64,000 nt of DNA from JAEZBP01 sp963832725. Its GTDB lineage: Bacteria > Myxococcota_A > Polyangia > Polyangiales > Sandaracinaceae. Location: NCBI GenBank assembly GCA_963832725.1, contig CAWHVG010000006.1:496001-560000 (forward strand), given 5' to 3'. Below the pieces are notes generated by a model. The model was given only the letters and a program-made list of their open reading frames with translations. It was not told the DNA's origin and ran no database searches. The stretch's first letter is position 1, and each line of letters starts with the position of its first letter. Shown piece after piece: positions 17,018-27,392 of the stretch. Position numbers and translations under genes: made by a program.

Positions 17018-17734
17018 ATGACTGCTGAACCGACGACGGTGCTGGTGACGGGTGGGACCTCGGGCATCGGGAGGGCGACTGCCCGGCTATTCGCTGCCCG
17101 AGGGGCGACGGTGATCGTCACCGGCCGTGACGAGTCCCGTGGTGAGAAGGTCGCCGCCGAGACTGGGGGCCGCTTCATCCGCGCGGACCTGACCCGGCCG
17201 GACGAGGTGCGACGGATGGCCGCCGAGGCCGGTGACGTGGATGTCCTGGTCAACAACGCCGGGTACTGGGAGCTGGGCTCGACGGCAGACACTACCGAGA
17301 CCGGGTTCGACGCGATGGTCGCGGTCAACTTCCGAGCGCCGTTCTTCCTCACCGCCGCCCTGGCTCCCGGGATGGCCGCGCGCAGGCGGGGGGCGGTCGT
17401 GAGCGTCTCGACGATGGTGGCCGCCCGGGGAGCAGCGGGAATGGCCGCCTATGGGGCGAGCAAGGCGGCTCTGGAGGCGCTCACCCGCTCGTGGGCGGCC
17501 GAGTTCGGCCCCGCCGGAGTCCGGTTCAACGCGATCGCCCTCGGCCCCACCCGTACCGAGATCACTGCGAGCATGGGCGACATGCTCGACACGTTGGCAA
17601 GCGCCAGCCCCCTAGGCCGCGCGAATGAACCGGATGAGGTCGCCGCCGTCATCGCCTACCTCGCCGGCGATGATGCACGGCCCGTCACCGGAACTGTCCT
17701 CGCTGTCGACGCCGGTCGCATCGGCACGCTGTGA
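17018..17734 (+). CDS. Short-chain dehydrogenase/reductase (SDR)
   Basis: A classical SDR of 238 residues that should use NAD(P)(H) to reduce or oxidise an unknown carbonyl or alcohol. The cofactor motif is TGGTSGIGRA, the NNAG motif is VLVNNAGYWE, and the catalytic Tyr-Lys pair is in AAYGASKAAL. The start at 17018 is chosen for its GAGGAG-like ribosome site and because it sits just after the operator. The frame is open far upstream, but that part is antisense to the TetR gene. The next gene begins 22 bases after the stop, so the two are probably co-transcribed. Confidence 0.92.
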   Translation: MTAEPTTVLVTGGTSGIGRATARLFAARGATVIVTGRDESRGEKVAAETGGRFIRADLTRPDEVRRMAAEAGDVDVLVNNAGYWELGSTADTTETGFDAMVAVNFRAPFFLTAALAPGMAARRRGAVVSVSTMVAARGAAGMAAYGASKAALEALTRSWAAEFGPAGVRFNAIALGPTRTEITASMGDMLDTLASASPLGRANEPDEVAAVIAYLAGDDARPVTGTVLAVDAGRIGTL

Positions 17735-17756
17735 CCCCCACCCGAAGGAAAACACC

Positions 17757-18606
17757 ATGATTCTCGTCACTGGCGCGACTGGCAAAGTCGGCTCCGAAGC
17801 CATCCGGCGGCTCGCGGCTCGCCACCACCCGGCCCGCGCCCTGGTCCGTGATCCCTCGCGTGTGCCCGACGATGCAACGCGCCGCGGTATCGAAGTCGTC
17901 ACCGGCGATTTCGACCGCCCCGACACCCTCGACGCGGCCCTGGCGGGTATCGACACGGTGCTGCTGGTCAGTCCGGCGGTGCCGGCCCAGGAGATCGCGG
18001 TGATCGACAGCGCAGTGCGGGCGGGCGTGACCCACATCGTCAAGGTCACCAGCAAGGCCTCGGCCGATTCTCCGGTCGACCGTCGGCGGGGGCAGGCCCG
18101 AGATCGAGGCGCATCTGGCCGCGACCGGAATAGCGCACACGCTGCTGCGGTCGAACGCATTCTTCCAGAACCTCTTCGCGCTGGCCCCGATGATCAGGCA
18201 GACGCGGGGCTTCGTGATGTCGGCGGGCGACGGCCAGGTCGGGATGATCGATGCCCGGGACGTCGCCGCCACCGCGGTCGCAATCGCCACCGACCCGGCG
18301 CGGCACGCCGGGCAGGCCTACTGCCCGACCGGACCCGATCTGATCAGCTACTCCGACATCGCGACGGAACTGACCGCTGCCCTGGGATACCCGATCGAGT
18401 ACCGCCAGATCCCGCCCAACGAGCACCGAGTCGCGATGATCCGAGCCGGCGTGCCCGAGGCCGTCGCCACGTCGAACGCGCAGGCATTCGGCCTGATCGC
18501 CCAAGGCGACGCGGCGTGGCTGTCCGATGCTGTCCAATCGATCACCGGCACGCCGCCACGCGACCTGCGCGCTTTCGTCACCGACCACATCGCGGCGTTC
18601 CGCTGA
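17757..18606 (+). pseudogene. NmrA-like NAD(P)-binding protein, frameshifted
   Basis: An NmrA/atypical SDR protein of about 283 residues. The N-terminal Rossmann motif is MILVTGATGKVGSEAIRRLA, followed by a LVRDPSRV segment. After about 18096 the frame changes: one base too many in a C run (18096-18099). The protein then continues as EIEAHLAATGIAHTLLRSNA and MIDARDVAATAVAIATD to the stop at 18604-18606. Apart from this one base the gene looks complete, so sequencing error is as likely as decay. It partners the SDR gene. Confidence 0.85.
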
Positions 18607-18689
18607 TCTCGAGAACTTCGGGTCGTGCGATCAGCTCGATGGCGTTGCTCGACCGGGCCGCGGACTGCCAATTTCAGCAGCGCGACGCG

Positions 18690-18785
18690 GGCAACGAAAA
18701 CTCGCGCCGCGTTCTCACCTGGACCCTCAAGCAACGACTCTGCGCAGAGGGAACGCGGAAGATCCTCGCCGAGGCCCGGTGCCGT
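18690..18785 (+). mobile_element. Fragment of the rve-type IS transposase
   Basis: Plus-strand reading gives NSRRVLTWTLKQRLCAEGTR followed by KILAEAR, matching the middle of orfB in the 14548-16054 element. Only about 30 codons remain. Confidence 0.75.
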
Positions 18786-18799
18786 CGTCGGTGCTCGGA

Positions 18800-19195
18800 C
18801 GAGCGCTGGCCGGGTTCAGTCGAACCCGAAGGCGAGCTGGCCGGGAGCGCGAGAGCGCGCCGGCCGCCGGCCGCCGGGCAGGAGGCGCCCGGGCCCCCGC
18901 GGCTGCGGCATCCGGGTCGCTCGCGAGGATGCGCTTGATCGATTCGGGCTCGGTGGCGGCTTCCACCAGGCGCATCGTCCCCTGGCATCGAGGGCAGGTG
19001 AGGATGTCGACCGCGAGCACCCGCTGGAGCAGCCACGGCCAGGGGTGGCGCGAGAGCTGCGGCTCGGGTGCGGGCTTCGGGGCGGCCTTCGGGACGATGC
19101 TCGAGCGCGCCTTCGCGTTCGCGGCGAGCACGCCGTGATACCCACCAGGTGAAAGCGCGGCGGCGGGATGAGGGGCCCCACGTCTCGGGGTGCCC
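18800..19195 (-). mobile_element. Remnant of an IS91-family transposase C terminus
   Basis: The minus strand encodes PPPRFHLV, then after a frame change GVLAANAKARSSIVP, then HPWPWLLQRVLAVDILTCPR with a CPRCQGTMRLVEAATEP zinc-binding stretch. This order is typical of the end of Y2/IS91 transposases. The catalytic N-terminal half is absent. Confidence 0.75.
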
Positions 19196-19200
19196 CAGCG

Positions 19201-19353
19201 TCAGGGCGATGGGAGCCCGGTCTCGAGCTGCGTTCGCGCGCCGGCCGCGTCGAAGGTCGTGCCCCATACCGCGTTCATCGCCGTCGCGACGACGTCGGCG
19301 CCGTCGTGGACCGCGCCGGCGGGGTCGAGCAGCACCATGCGCGCGTCGACGTG
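19201..19353 (-). pseudogene. C-terminal fragment of an unrecognised protein
   Basis: The minus strand reads HVDARMVLLDPAGAVHDGAD and on to GTTFDAAGARTQLETGLPSP, then a stop at 19201. The residue pattern looks protein-like but no family is recognised and the upstream part is missing. Confidence 0.35.
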
Positions 19354-19444
19354 CTCAAACCCGCGGCACCGACGCCATCACCCAGGCTGCGCGCGGCGGC
19401 ATCACCCAGCGTGCGCGGTAACAGCTGCGCGGCGGACCGGTGCG

Positions 19445-19769
19445 AGCTAACGCGGACCGACGATGGAGTCGACCGCCGCGCGCGCAATGGTCAAGAGCTC
19501 GCCTCGGCGAGCGCCGGCCCGCGCGCGCAAAGCTACGCTGTGCAGCACGCTGGTCGCCAACCGAGCCAAGACTGTCGCGTCGCCCGCTGCGCAGCGCTCC
19601 CCCTCGGCCTTGGCCTTTGCGATTCGGCGGCCACAGCGGAATCGAGCTCGGCCAGCATCTCCGCGAACGCCGACCGGATCGTCGCGTCGCCGGTGGCCTC
19701 AGTAGCCGCGGTGCAGATGACGAGGCACCCGCGGGGGCCATCCTTGCCCGATACGTCGTATGGTGCCAT
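19445..19769 (-). pseudogene. TetR-family regulator, C-terminal fragment
   Basis: Starts in the ligand-binding half (GCLVICTAATEATGDATIRS, then AFAEMLAELDSAVAA), changes frame near 19625 and ends with LARLATSVLHSVALRARAGA, then a stop at about 19447. The DNA-binding domain is missing, cut by the adjacent IS. Non-functional. Confidence 0.6.
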
Positions 19770-19780
19770 TGGTCGATCCG

Positions 19781-20866
19781 CTACGCCGCCCTCCTCGCAT
19801 AGAAGCTGAGCAACCCGCCGAGACTCCGCTTCCGAAGCACCTCGCCGTCGTCGTTGGCGGGTCCCGCCCGCGGCTCGAGGAGCCGGTTGTCGAGGCCCTG
19901 GTGGTTCCGCTCGAGATGGTAGTGCTCAAGGTACTCGCGGAGCACGCGCCGGAGGTGATCCTCGCCGAGAGGGATGACGTGATCGAGACACTCGTCACGA
20001 ACGGACCGCACGAAGCGTTCGGCGTACGCATTCAAGTTCGGGCTGCGCGCGGGGAGACGGACGGTCTTGACGCCCTCGTCGGCGAGCAGCCGGCGGAACC
20101 CGGCCGTGTAGAGCGGGTCCCGGTCGACGATGAGGTAGCGCTTCCCGGCGAGGAAGCCGTCCGCCGCGTCGGTCAGGTTGCGGGCGACCTGCATCATCCA
20201 GCGCTCGCCCGGCTCGTGGACGACGCCGGCGAGGTGGACTCGGCGAGTGCCGAGCTCGATCACGAAGAAGACGTGGTAGCGCACGAGCCCGACCAGGGAG
20301 GACCTCGACGGTGAAGAAGTCCGCGGCCACAATCGCCTCCCAGTGCGCGCGGAGGAATGTGCTCCACGGGGTCCGCTCGCCCCGCTCCGGGGCCGGCAGG
20401 ATCCCTTCGGCGGCAAGGATCCGTTTCACGCTCGAGTGGCTCACGGGTCGACCGACGTTCCCGAGAGCACCGACGATCCGCGTGTAGCCCAGCGCGGATT
20501 CTCGCGCGCGACACGGAGGACGAGCTCGCGGATCTCTCCGTCGACCTTCGGTCGTCCGGGGCCGCGTCGCGAGCTCCCGTCGTACTTCTTGGCGACGAGC
20601 TCGCGGTACCACCGAAGGATCGTCTGCGGCGTCACGATCGACGCCAGCGCCCGAAGTCGCTTCCGACCCAGCCGCTTGCCCTTCTCCGCGAGTCGCCGCC
20701 GCTGAGCGTCGGTGAACGGGAGCCTGCGCTTGCCAAGGTGCTCGCGCAGAACGCGGTTCTCTTCGAGCAGGTACTCGATGGCCTCCGCCTGCCGCCGGTT
20801 CATCCAGCCAGCGACCGTGAGCACGAGGAAGTGGAGGGCTGTCGATTCCACGCCGCGGTCTACCAA
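19781..20866 (-). mobile_element. IS481-like transposase, frameshifted
   Basis: One transposase read in three frames. First part (20866-20505): NRRQAEAIEYLLEENRVLRE, an HTH with TPQTILRWYRELVAKKYDG, then GRPKVDGEIRELVL. Second (to about 20305): YTRIVGALGNVGR, RILAAEGILPAPERGERTPW, DFFTVEV. Third: YHVFFVIELGTRRVHLAGV, KRYLIVDRDPLYTAGFRRLL, PARSPNLNAYAERFVRSVRD, HHLERNHQGLDNRLLEP-like end. The DDE residues are in DFFTVEV, IVDRDPLY and NAYAERFVRS. A smaller remnant of the same type is at 45070-45300. Confidence 0.8.
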
Positions 20867-20949
20867 CCTGGTCTCGGAATGCCGGCAGCTGGGCGACCGG
20901 GCTCGCGAAGGCGCGCTGCACGGTGGCGGATCACGTTCTGGTACACTAC

Positions 20950-21335
20950 GGGCTCGAGGTAACGCCGGGCGAGCTCAAGTCGGTGTTGGTGATCGAATGA
21001 GCGCGCGTCCGAGAACCTGCGCACTCTCCGTAGTCCGCCTGAGGGCACGAGGCGATCCAGACGGTGAGCCGAAAGTGAGTGGACAGCGGTTCACCGCACC
21101 GCAGACTCTTTGCATTTATCGGACCGCCGTCGCACGCGCGCGGCCCCCTGAGGGCGCCGCTTCAGCTGCTGTGCAGCCCTTGTCCACCTCGGAGCCGAGG
21201 CCAGACATCCGCTAGACACAAGCGAACGCACGTCCACCGCTATGCGTCATCGGCAGAGTGGTCGAGCGCGGCGGAACCTCCGAGGCGCTCGCGCGTTGAC
21301 TGCCCGCGGCCGCGTGCCCACCCTCTCCAGTCCGC
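20950..21335. other. Intergenic region before the repeat lipoprotein
   Basis: No supported gene. It should hold the promoter for the lipoprotein gene at 21360; no clear box could be chosen. Confidence 0.4.
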
Positions 21336-21359
21336 GTGGAGAGGAGCCAAGCGAACCCA

Positions 21360-23404
21360 ATGCGTACCGCCCCCAACTCGATTCGGCCCGTCGCACCCGC
21401 GCTGCGCCGCCTACTCGTCTTCGCCTGCGCGGCGATGTCGCTCGCCTCCGGATGCTCGGGGCAGCCCGCCCGTGATGCCGGCGTCTCCACGGACGCTGGC
21501 GGCGCGGTCGACTCGAGCGTGGACGGCGGCCCGGTCGATGGGGGCATGAACGGCGGCCCCATTGACGCCGGCCCCGTCGACGCGGGCCGGGATGGCGGCG
21601 TGCCGGATGCCGGGACGGACGGTGGGGCGTGGGATTCGAGCGTGGACGGGGGCGCGCTCGATGGGGGCGTGGACGGTGGCGTGTCGGACGCGAGCACCGG
21701 CGGCGCCTCGCATGCGCATGGCTCGTGCAGCGCGGCCGGCTGGTGCTGGAGCCGCCCCCGGCCGCAAGGCAACAGCCTCTATGGCGTCTGGGGGAGCGGC
21801 CCCGCCGACGCGTGGGCCGTCGGTCACGAGGGCACGATCGTCCATTGGGACGGGAGCGCCTGGACGGGTGTGGCGACGGATACGGATAGCGACCTCACCG
21901 CCGTCTGGGGAAGCGGCGCGTCGGATGCGTGGGCCGTCGGAGGCGACGGCACCATCATCCATTGGGACGGCAGCGCATGGTCGACCGTGTCGAGCGGGAC
22001 CAGCGCCGTGTTCCGTGCCGTGTGGGGAAGCGGCTCCTCCGACGTGTGGGCCGTCGGCTCGTCCGGAACAATCGTGCACTACGACGGCAGCGTGTGGTCT
22101 GTCGTGTCGAGCGGAACGAGCGACGGCCTGTACGGCGTCTGGGGAAGCGGCCCTTCGGACGTGTGGGCCGTCGGCGCTTCGGGCACGATCGTCCACTGGG
22201 ATGGCAGCGCATGGTCGGCCGCGACGAGTGGAACCAGCGACGACCTGTACGGCGTCTGGGGCGCGGGGCCCTCCGACGTGTGGGCCGTCGGCCAGCACGG
22301 CACGACCCTCCACTGGCACGGCAGCGCGTGGTCGCCGCTGTCGAGCAGCTACGGGGCACTCAGCGGGGTCTGGGGGAGCGGTTCATCCAGCGTCTGGGCT
22401 ATCGACTTGTACGGCACGGTCTTCCGCTGGGACGGGAGCGCGTGGTCGATGGCGAGCACGATGCACGATGCGCTCCGGGGTATCTGGGGAAGCAGCCCCT
22501 CCGACGTGTGGGCCGTCGGCGACCACGGCTCGATCCTCCACTTTGATGGGAGCGCGTGGTCCGTCGCGTCGAGCGGTGCGAGCAACTCGCCCGCCGACAT
22601 CTGGGGCAGCAGCGCCTCCGACGTGTGGGCCGTGGGCTACGCCGACACGGAAGGCACCATCGTCCATTGGGACGGAAGCGCCTGGTCGGCGGTCACGAGC
22701 GGAACGAGCAACGCGCTCGAGGGCATCTTTGGGAGCAGTTCGTCCGATGTATGGGCCGTCGGCAACGCCGGCACGATCGTCCATTGGGACGGCGCCGCGT
22801 GGTCGGTTTCGACAACCGGCGCATTTCCATTCTCCAAGACGTGTGGGGAAACGGTCCGTCCGACGTGTGGGCCGTCGGCGTCTCGGGCACGATCGTCCAT
22901 TGGGACGGAAGCGCCTGGTCTGCGTCGACGAGCGGGGCGATGGATGATCTCCACGCCGTCTGGGGGAGCGGTCCCTCCGACGTGTGGGCCGTCGGCGAAC
23001 ACCGCACGATCTTGCACTGGGACGGAAGCGTCTGGTCGTCCGTGTCGAGTGGCGGGGTCTACCCACTCTTCGGCGTCTGGGGAACCGGGTCGTCCGACGC
23101 GTGGGTGGTGGGCTCTTCCGGCACGGTCCTCCACTGGGATGGAGGTGCATGGTCGGCGGTGTCGCTCGGCGCCTTCAGCCCCCTCACCGACGTTTCGGGG
23201 AGCGGCCCCTCGGACGTCTGGGCCGTGGCAGGGAACTCGGCCACCGCGGACGGCGGCGCGATCTTTCATTGGAACGGAAGTGCCTGGTCGAGCAGGTCGA
23301 TCCCCACGACCAACGCCCTCGTCGCCGTGTGGGCCGGCGGCCCGTCCGACGCGTGGGCGGTGGGCGCGTGGGGCACCATCCTTCACTGGACCGGCACGCC
23401 CTGA
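21360..23404 (+). pseudogene. Lipoprotein with about 15 WGSGPSDVWAVG repeats, one frameshift
   Basis: Predicted surface lipoprotein. ATG at 21360 is followed by a signal peptide ending in the lipobox MSLASGC (Cys32) and a long Asp/Gly/Ala linker typical of myxobacterial lipoproteins. From about residue 140 a unit of 36-39 residues repeats, each with GVWGSGPSDVWAVG, then GTIVHWDGSAWS; this should fold as a beta-propeller or propeller-like solenoid. Near 22820-22845 the frame shifts by one base and the repeats continue without loss to the stop at 23402-23404. The corrected protein has about 680 residues. An intact gene misread by one base is the simplest reading. Confidence 0.85.
21770..23395 (+). 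repeat. Tandem coding repeat, unit about 110-117 bp
   Basis: About 15 consecutive units encoding G-x-x-x-GVWGSG-(P/S)-SD-(V/A)-WAVG, then a GTIVHWDGSAWS segment. Units are divergent in synonymous positions, so the array is old enough to have drifted but the protein motif is conserved. Confidence 0.9.
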
Positions 23405-23640
23405 TCGGTCCCGAGCCTCGCGCTCGCGCCGAGAGCGGATCCGTCCTCGGTTCGCGTCGCGATGCTTGGCCAGAATCCGGCACACGTCCAGGTAGGTCCA
23501 CCAGGCCACGTCGTGGACGTCCGCGGGACTCGGCTCCCCCAACGCCTGAAAGGACGGCCGACCCTCCGCGTCCGTCACGTACGTGACCAATCAGCGATGC
23601 CGGGATGCGCGCGCATGGATGGGCGTGTCACTGGCGCCGG
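23405..23640. other. Intergenic stretch, no supported gene
   Basis: Nothing recognisable on either strand between the lipoprotein stop and the broken gene to the right. Confidence 0.4.
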
Positions 23641-24110
23641 CAGGCTCGACCCGGGAGAGCGTTGGCTGCTCGCGCCGCTCGCCGGGACGCGAGGCTCTCG
23701 CGGGTCGCGAGTAAGCGGAGCGTGTTCTTGAACGCGGCGGGGGTCAGGTCCTCGAGCGCGAGGCCGAAGAGGCCGCGGTGCGTGCCGAGCCGATCGAAGG
23801 CCCACGCGAGGTAGGCCTGGGCCGGCACACCAATCGCGCAGCAGGTCGCGGCGATGCCGAGGAGCACGCAGGCACGGTGTGCGCCCTCGGTGCTGCCGGC
23901 GCGGCGTCTCCGAGCACCACGGCATCGATGTCGGTCGTCATGCGCCGGAGGCCGCGCGCGATGACCGCAAGGCCCCCGATGATCATCCACGGGGCACCGA
24001 ACTCGTATCGAAACCCTTCCGGAGCGCTCGGAGCGCCGCCTCGACGCGCTGCTCCGCGTCCGCGTCACGCTTGGAAAGACGCTCGATGCGGGCCCGGCGA
24101 TGACGCACGG
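23640..24110 (-). pseudogene. Degenerate nucleotidyltransferase-like gene (AbiEii-type start)
   Basis: One minus-strand frame reads GAPWMIIGGLAVIARGLRRM and TTDIDAVVLGD, the pattern of nucleotidyltransferase-fold proteins such as AbiEii toxins (GG near the start, then D-x-D). Upstream codons in another frame read AEQRVEAALRALRKGF. Downstream, a third frame reads YLAWAFDRLGTHRGLFGLAL. At least two frame changes; not functional as read. The assignment rests mainly on the IIGGLAVIARG...DIDAVV core. Confidence 0.45.
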
Positions 24111-24532
24111 ACTCGACCCGTCGTTCGCTGACCGGATCACGCGGACCCGGCCACATTCTCATCTCCGCGAGCGCATTGAGCGCGGCGAGCGACTCAGCAA
24201 CCGCTTGCTCGAGCCGAGGCCTTCGAGGCTGGAGAGCTCATTCTGCCGCTGCACGGCGGCGGCTTGGCCCCGCCGCCAGCGCCGAAGCGCTTCACGTTCG
24301 TCGGTCACGCCCGGCGCAGGTGCCAGGTCATGCCCGAGGGTATTGGCGCGGGCTTCGGTGCTGGGGCTTGCAGGACGCTTTGGCCGAGGCTCGCGGGAGG
24401 CAGCTCGTCCGACAGCCCTCGTTGCTTCTCAGCCCCGCCCGAACATTTCTCACACCCGATGTCGAAACCTCCGCCCCGGCTCCGATGTACCCTCGACCGC
24501 GCCGAACGAGCGCGGCGAAAGGAGACGCCGAG

Positions 24533-24927
24533 ATGAAGTTCATGCTGATGATGAATGCGCCGCGCGGGGACGGAGACTGGGGAGTCGCGAGCTGGCCGCA
24601 GGAGGACCTGCGCCGTCACATCGCCTTCATGCGCGCGTTCGCCACGCAGCTCTCCGAGGCGGGGGAGCTCGTCGCGGCCGAAGGCCTCGCCGCCCCGGGG
24701 GAGGCGCGGCTGATTCACGCGGACGAGGATGGGGCCCCGACCGACGGCCCGTTCGCGGAGGCCAAGGAGTTCCTCGCCGGCTTCTGGATCGTCGACGTCG
24801 ACTCCCCCGAGCGCGCGTACGCGATCGCTGCTCAGGCGTCCATGGCGCCCGGCCCGGGCAGGCAAGCCGCTCCACCTGCCGATCGAGGTGCGGCGAGGTG
24901 ATGAGCGGGCCGCCCGTCGACGCATGA
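24533..24927 (+). pseudogene. DGPF/YCII-domain protein, frameshifted at its end
   Basis: Small protein of the YCII-related DGPF family. ATG at 24533 has GGAG upstream. It reads MKFMLMMNAPRGDGDWGV, with the family signature DGPFAEAKEFLAGFWIVDVD. The last 30 codons need two frame changes (near 24860 and 24895) to give LHLPIEVR and VMSGPPVDA, the usual ending, with a stop overlapping the sigma-factor start (ATGA at 24924). DGPF proteins are regularly paired with ECF42 sigma factors, as here. Confidence 0.8.
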
Positions 24928-26202
24928 CGGCGGAGCCGCGACCGCTCGACCGAGCCCTGCTGCGCGACCTCGCGCCGCAGGTGCTCGGCGCCCTCGGGCG
25001 CCGGTACTCCGACTTCGCCGCCGCCGAAGACGCCGTGCAGGAGGCCCTCCTCGCGGCAGCCACGCAGTGGCCGCATCGAGGGCGTCCCCAGCCAGCCACG
25101 CGGCTGGCTGATCCGCGTCGCCAGCCGCCGCATGCCGGATCACCTCCGTGCCGAGCTCGCACGCCGACGGCGCGAGGCGATCGTCGTCGTGCAAGCCGCC
25201 CGACGAGCACGCACCGCCGCCCGACGAGGTCCCTCCCTCGGGCGACGACACCCTCGCGCTCCTTTTCATGTGCTGCCATCCGGCGCTGACCCGTCCGTCC
25301 GCCGTCGCGCTCACGCTGCGCGCGGTCGGCGGCCTGACCACGCGCGAGATCGCGAGCGCGTACATGGTCCCCGAGGCGACGATGGCTCAGCGCATCAGCC
25401 GCGCGAAGCAGCGCGTCCGGGAGCGCGGCGCGCGCTTCGAGTTGCCGACCCTCGCCGAGCAGCGGGAGCGCCTCGGCGCGGTCCTCCACGTCCTCTACCT
25501 GATCTTCAACGAGGGCTACGCGACCAGCGGCGGCGATCGAGCTGCACGCGCGACCGATCTGAGCGCCGAGGGGATCCGTTTGACGCGCGCCGTGCACGCG
25601 GCGGCGCCGGACGAGCCCGAGACGGCCGGCCTGCTCGCGCTCATGCTGCTGACCGACGCGCGCCGCGCCGCGCGCACGGGGCCGGATGGCGAGCTCGTGC
25701 CGCTCCACGAGCAGGACCGCGCGCGCTGGAACCACGACGCCATCGCGCGAGGGCGCGGCGCTCGTCGAAGGCGCGTTCGCGCGCGGTCGCGTCGGCCCGT
25801 ATCAGCTCCAAGCGGCGATCGCCGCGTTGCACGACGAGGCGCCGAGCGTCGAGGCGACCGACTGGGCCGCAGATCCTCGCGCTCTACGGCGTCCTCGCGC
25901 GGATCACCGGCGACAACCCGATGGTGCGGTTGAACCAGGCCATCGCCGTCGCCATGGTCCACGGCCCGCGGGCCGGGCTCGCCCACCTCGAATCGCTCGA
26001 CGCGTCACTGGCGCGCAGCCATCGCCTCGCCGCCGTCCGCGCCCACCTGCACGCCATGGCGGGCGAGCGCCGCGCCGCGATCACCCTCTATCGTGAGGCC
26101 GCAGGACGCACCGCGAGCATCCCCGAGCGCGACTACCTGCTGCTCACCGCGGCCCGCCTCGAGGCGACCGAAGACCGCGGATCGCGCGATTCACAGCCGT
26201 AA
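24924..26202 (+). pseudogene. ECF42-type RNA polymerase sigma factor, multiply frameshifted
   Basis: An extracytoplasmic-function sigma factor of the ECF42 group, which has a TPR-like C-terminal extension and lies beside DGPF proteins. Region 2 is seen as RRYSDFAAAEDAVQEALLAA, region 4 as GGLTTREIASAYMVPEATMA then QRISRAKQRV, and the extension as VLHVLYLIFNEGYATSGGD, PYQLQAAIAALHDEA and ILALYGVLARITGDNPM. The pieces occupy three frames, with changes near 25075, 25190, 25740 and 25865. So many shifts suggest real decay or poor sequence locally. As read it cannot make a full protein. Confidence 0.8.
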
Positions 26203-26370
26203 CTCCGCAACGCGAGTGTCCGAGTTGCTGCTGCCGTGGGGCGGACCGCGACGACGTAGCCCCGTCCGGGCTGCGCGCCCTCCCGAGCGTCGATCGCGCT
26301 GATCGGGTGAGCGTCGAGCTGACGCTCGGAGCCGTTCTTCCACCAAGCCCTTCGAAAGCGCCGAGACCGC

Positions 26371-26859
26371 TCACGACGCCCCTGTCTGCCCCCGCGTCTC
26401 CTTCAGTGCCGCCTCGAGCGCCTCGAGGAGCTTGATCCAGCCGCCCTTGCGCATGTCGGCGCCGTCGGACGCTCCGAGGAACGCCCCCTGCTCGGTGTAC
26501 GAAAGGCGCGTGCGGTCGCCGTTGTCTTCGAAGGTCACCGTCGTGAGAGACGCGGAATGGATGCGACCGTCAATCGCCATCGTGTACGCGAACACGATGC
26601 GCTCGCCGTCGACGATGTCCAGGTAGTGCGTGACGTTGGTGTGCTCGCCTGCGCCCGGGCCCCCGGTGAGCACGAAGCGCCCCGTCTCCTCTCCACCGAC
26701 ACGAAAATCGAGCGTGTAGTCGCGCTCGCTCCACTCCGGGCCGTCGCTGTCGACGAACCAGCGTCGCTTCTGCTCGGGTTGGGCCCAAGCCGCGAACACG
26801 TGCTCCCGACGCGCGGCGATGTCTCGAACGATGGTGAATGTCTCGTGGATGACGCTCAT
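26371..26859 (-). CDS. AHSA1/SRPBCC-domain protein
   Basis: A 162-residue START/Bet v1-like fold protein of the AHSA1 group, which binds small hydrophobic ligands. Typical features: FTIVRDIAARREHVFAAWAQ near the start, RRWFVDSDGPEW, VGGEETGRFV and a C-terminal GGWIKLLEALEAAL helix. ATG at 26859 is chosen because it overlaps the ArsR stop (ATGA). ArsR-AHSA1 pairs form a common two-gene operon; ligand unknown. Confidence 0.9.
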   Translation of the reverse strand: MSVIHETFTIVRDIAARREHVFAAWAQPEQKRRWFVDSDGPEWSERDYTLDFRVGGEETGRFVLTGGPGAGEHTNVTHYLDIVDGERIVFAYTMAIDGRIHSASLTTVTFEDNGDRTRLSYTEQGAFLGASDGADMRKGGWIKLLEALEAALKETRGQTGAS

Positions 26860-27197
26860 TTCTTCGACTTCCTTTCCATCTCTTCGGCCAACGATGCGAG
26901 TCGATCGAGCTTTCGCTCCATGCGGCGGCGTTGCTGGGAGAACCAAGTCTCGGCGCTGCGGAGCGCCGCAGGCTCCAGGTAGCAGGTGCGAACCCGTCCC
27001 CGCTTCTCCGACCTCACCAGCCCGCTGTCCTCGAGCACTCGAACGTGCTTCATGAACGTCGGCAGGGTGATCGCGTGCGGAGCTGCCAGCTCACTGATGG
27101 TCGCGGGACCCGCGACCAACCGCTCGATCACGGCCCGCCGCGTCGCATCCGAGAGCGCGTGGTACGCGGCATCGAGCGCCGCCGCATTGTTAGCCAT
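26856..27197 (-). CDS. ArsR-family transcriptional regulator
   Basis: A 113-residue winged-helix regulator. It reads MANNAAALDAAYHALSDATR, then RAVIERLVAGPATISELAAP, ITLPTFMKHVRVLEDSGLVR and a wing with RVRTCYLEPAAL. No metal-binding Cys cluster of the ArsR/SmtB type is present, so it is probably of the non-metal class found with AHSA1 genes. The ATG at 27197 lies inside a perfect 18-bp palindrome, which suggests autorepression. Confidence 0.92.
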   Translation of the reverse strand: MANNAAALDAAYHALSDATRRAVIERLVAGPATISELAAPHAITLPTFMKHVRVLEDSGLVRSEKRGRVRTCYLEPAALRSAETWFSQQRRRMERKLDRLASLAEEMERKSKK

Positions 27198-27206
27198 ATG
27201 GCTAAC
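27189..27206. promoter_or_regulatory. Palindromic ArsR operator over its start codon
   Basis: GTTAGCCATATGGCTAAC is a perfect 18-bp palindrome that includes the start codon. A half-site TTGGCTAA lies at about 27249-27256. Size and symmetry fit an ArsR dimer site; binding is inferred. Confidence 0.65.
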
Positions 27207-27392
27207 AGTTGCCGAGCTCGAAAGAGGCGTCAAGAAAAACCTTGCTCGTTGGCTAAGTTTTGTGGGGGACCATCATCGCCAAGCCGAGCGACGGAGGCTG
27301 ATCGAGCGGGCGAGCTTCAGCCCCACAGCCCTCGCTGGCGCAGCCTCGGGTGGCTCAGCCCTCGGCCCTCGGCCGGCTCGGCCTCGGCCGTA

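Noticed and set aside
21770..23395. Regular direct repeats considered as a CRISPR array
   Set aside because: The repeats are coding, about 110-117 bp apart, diverged at synonymous sites, and no cas genes are present.
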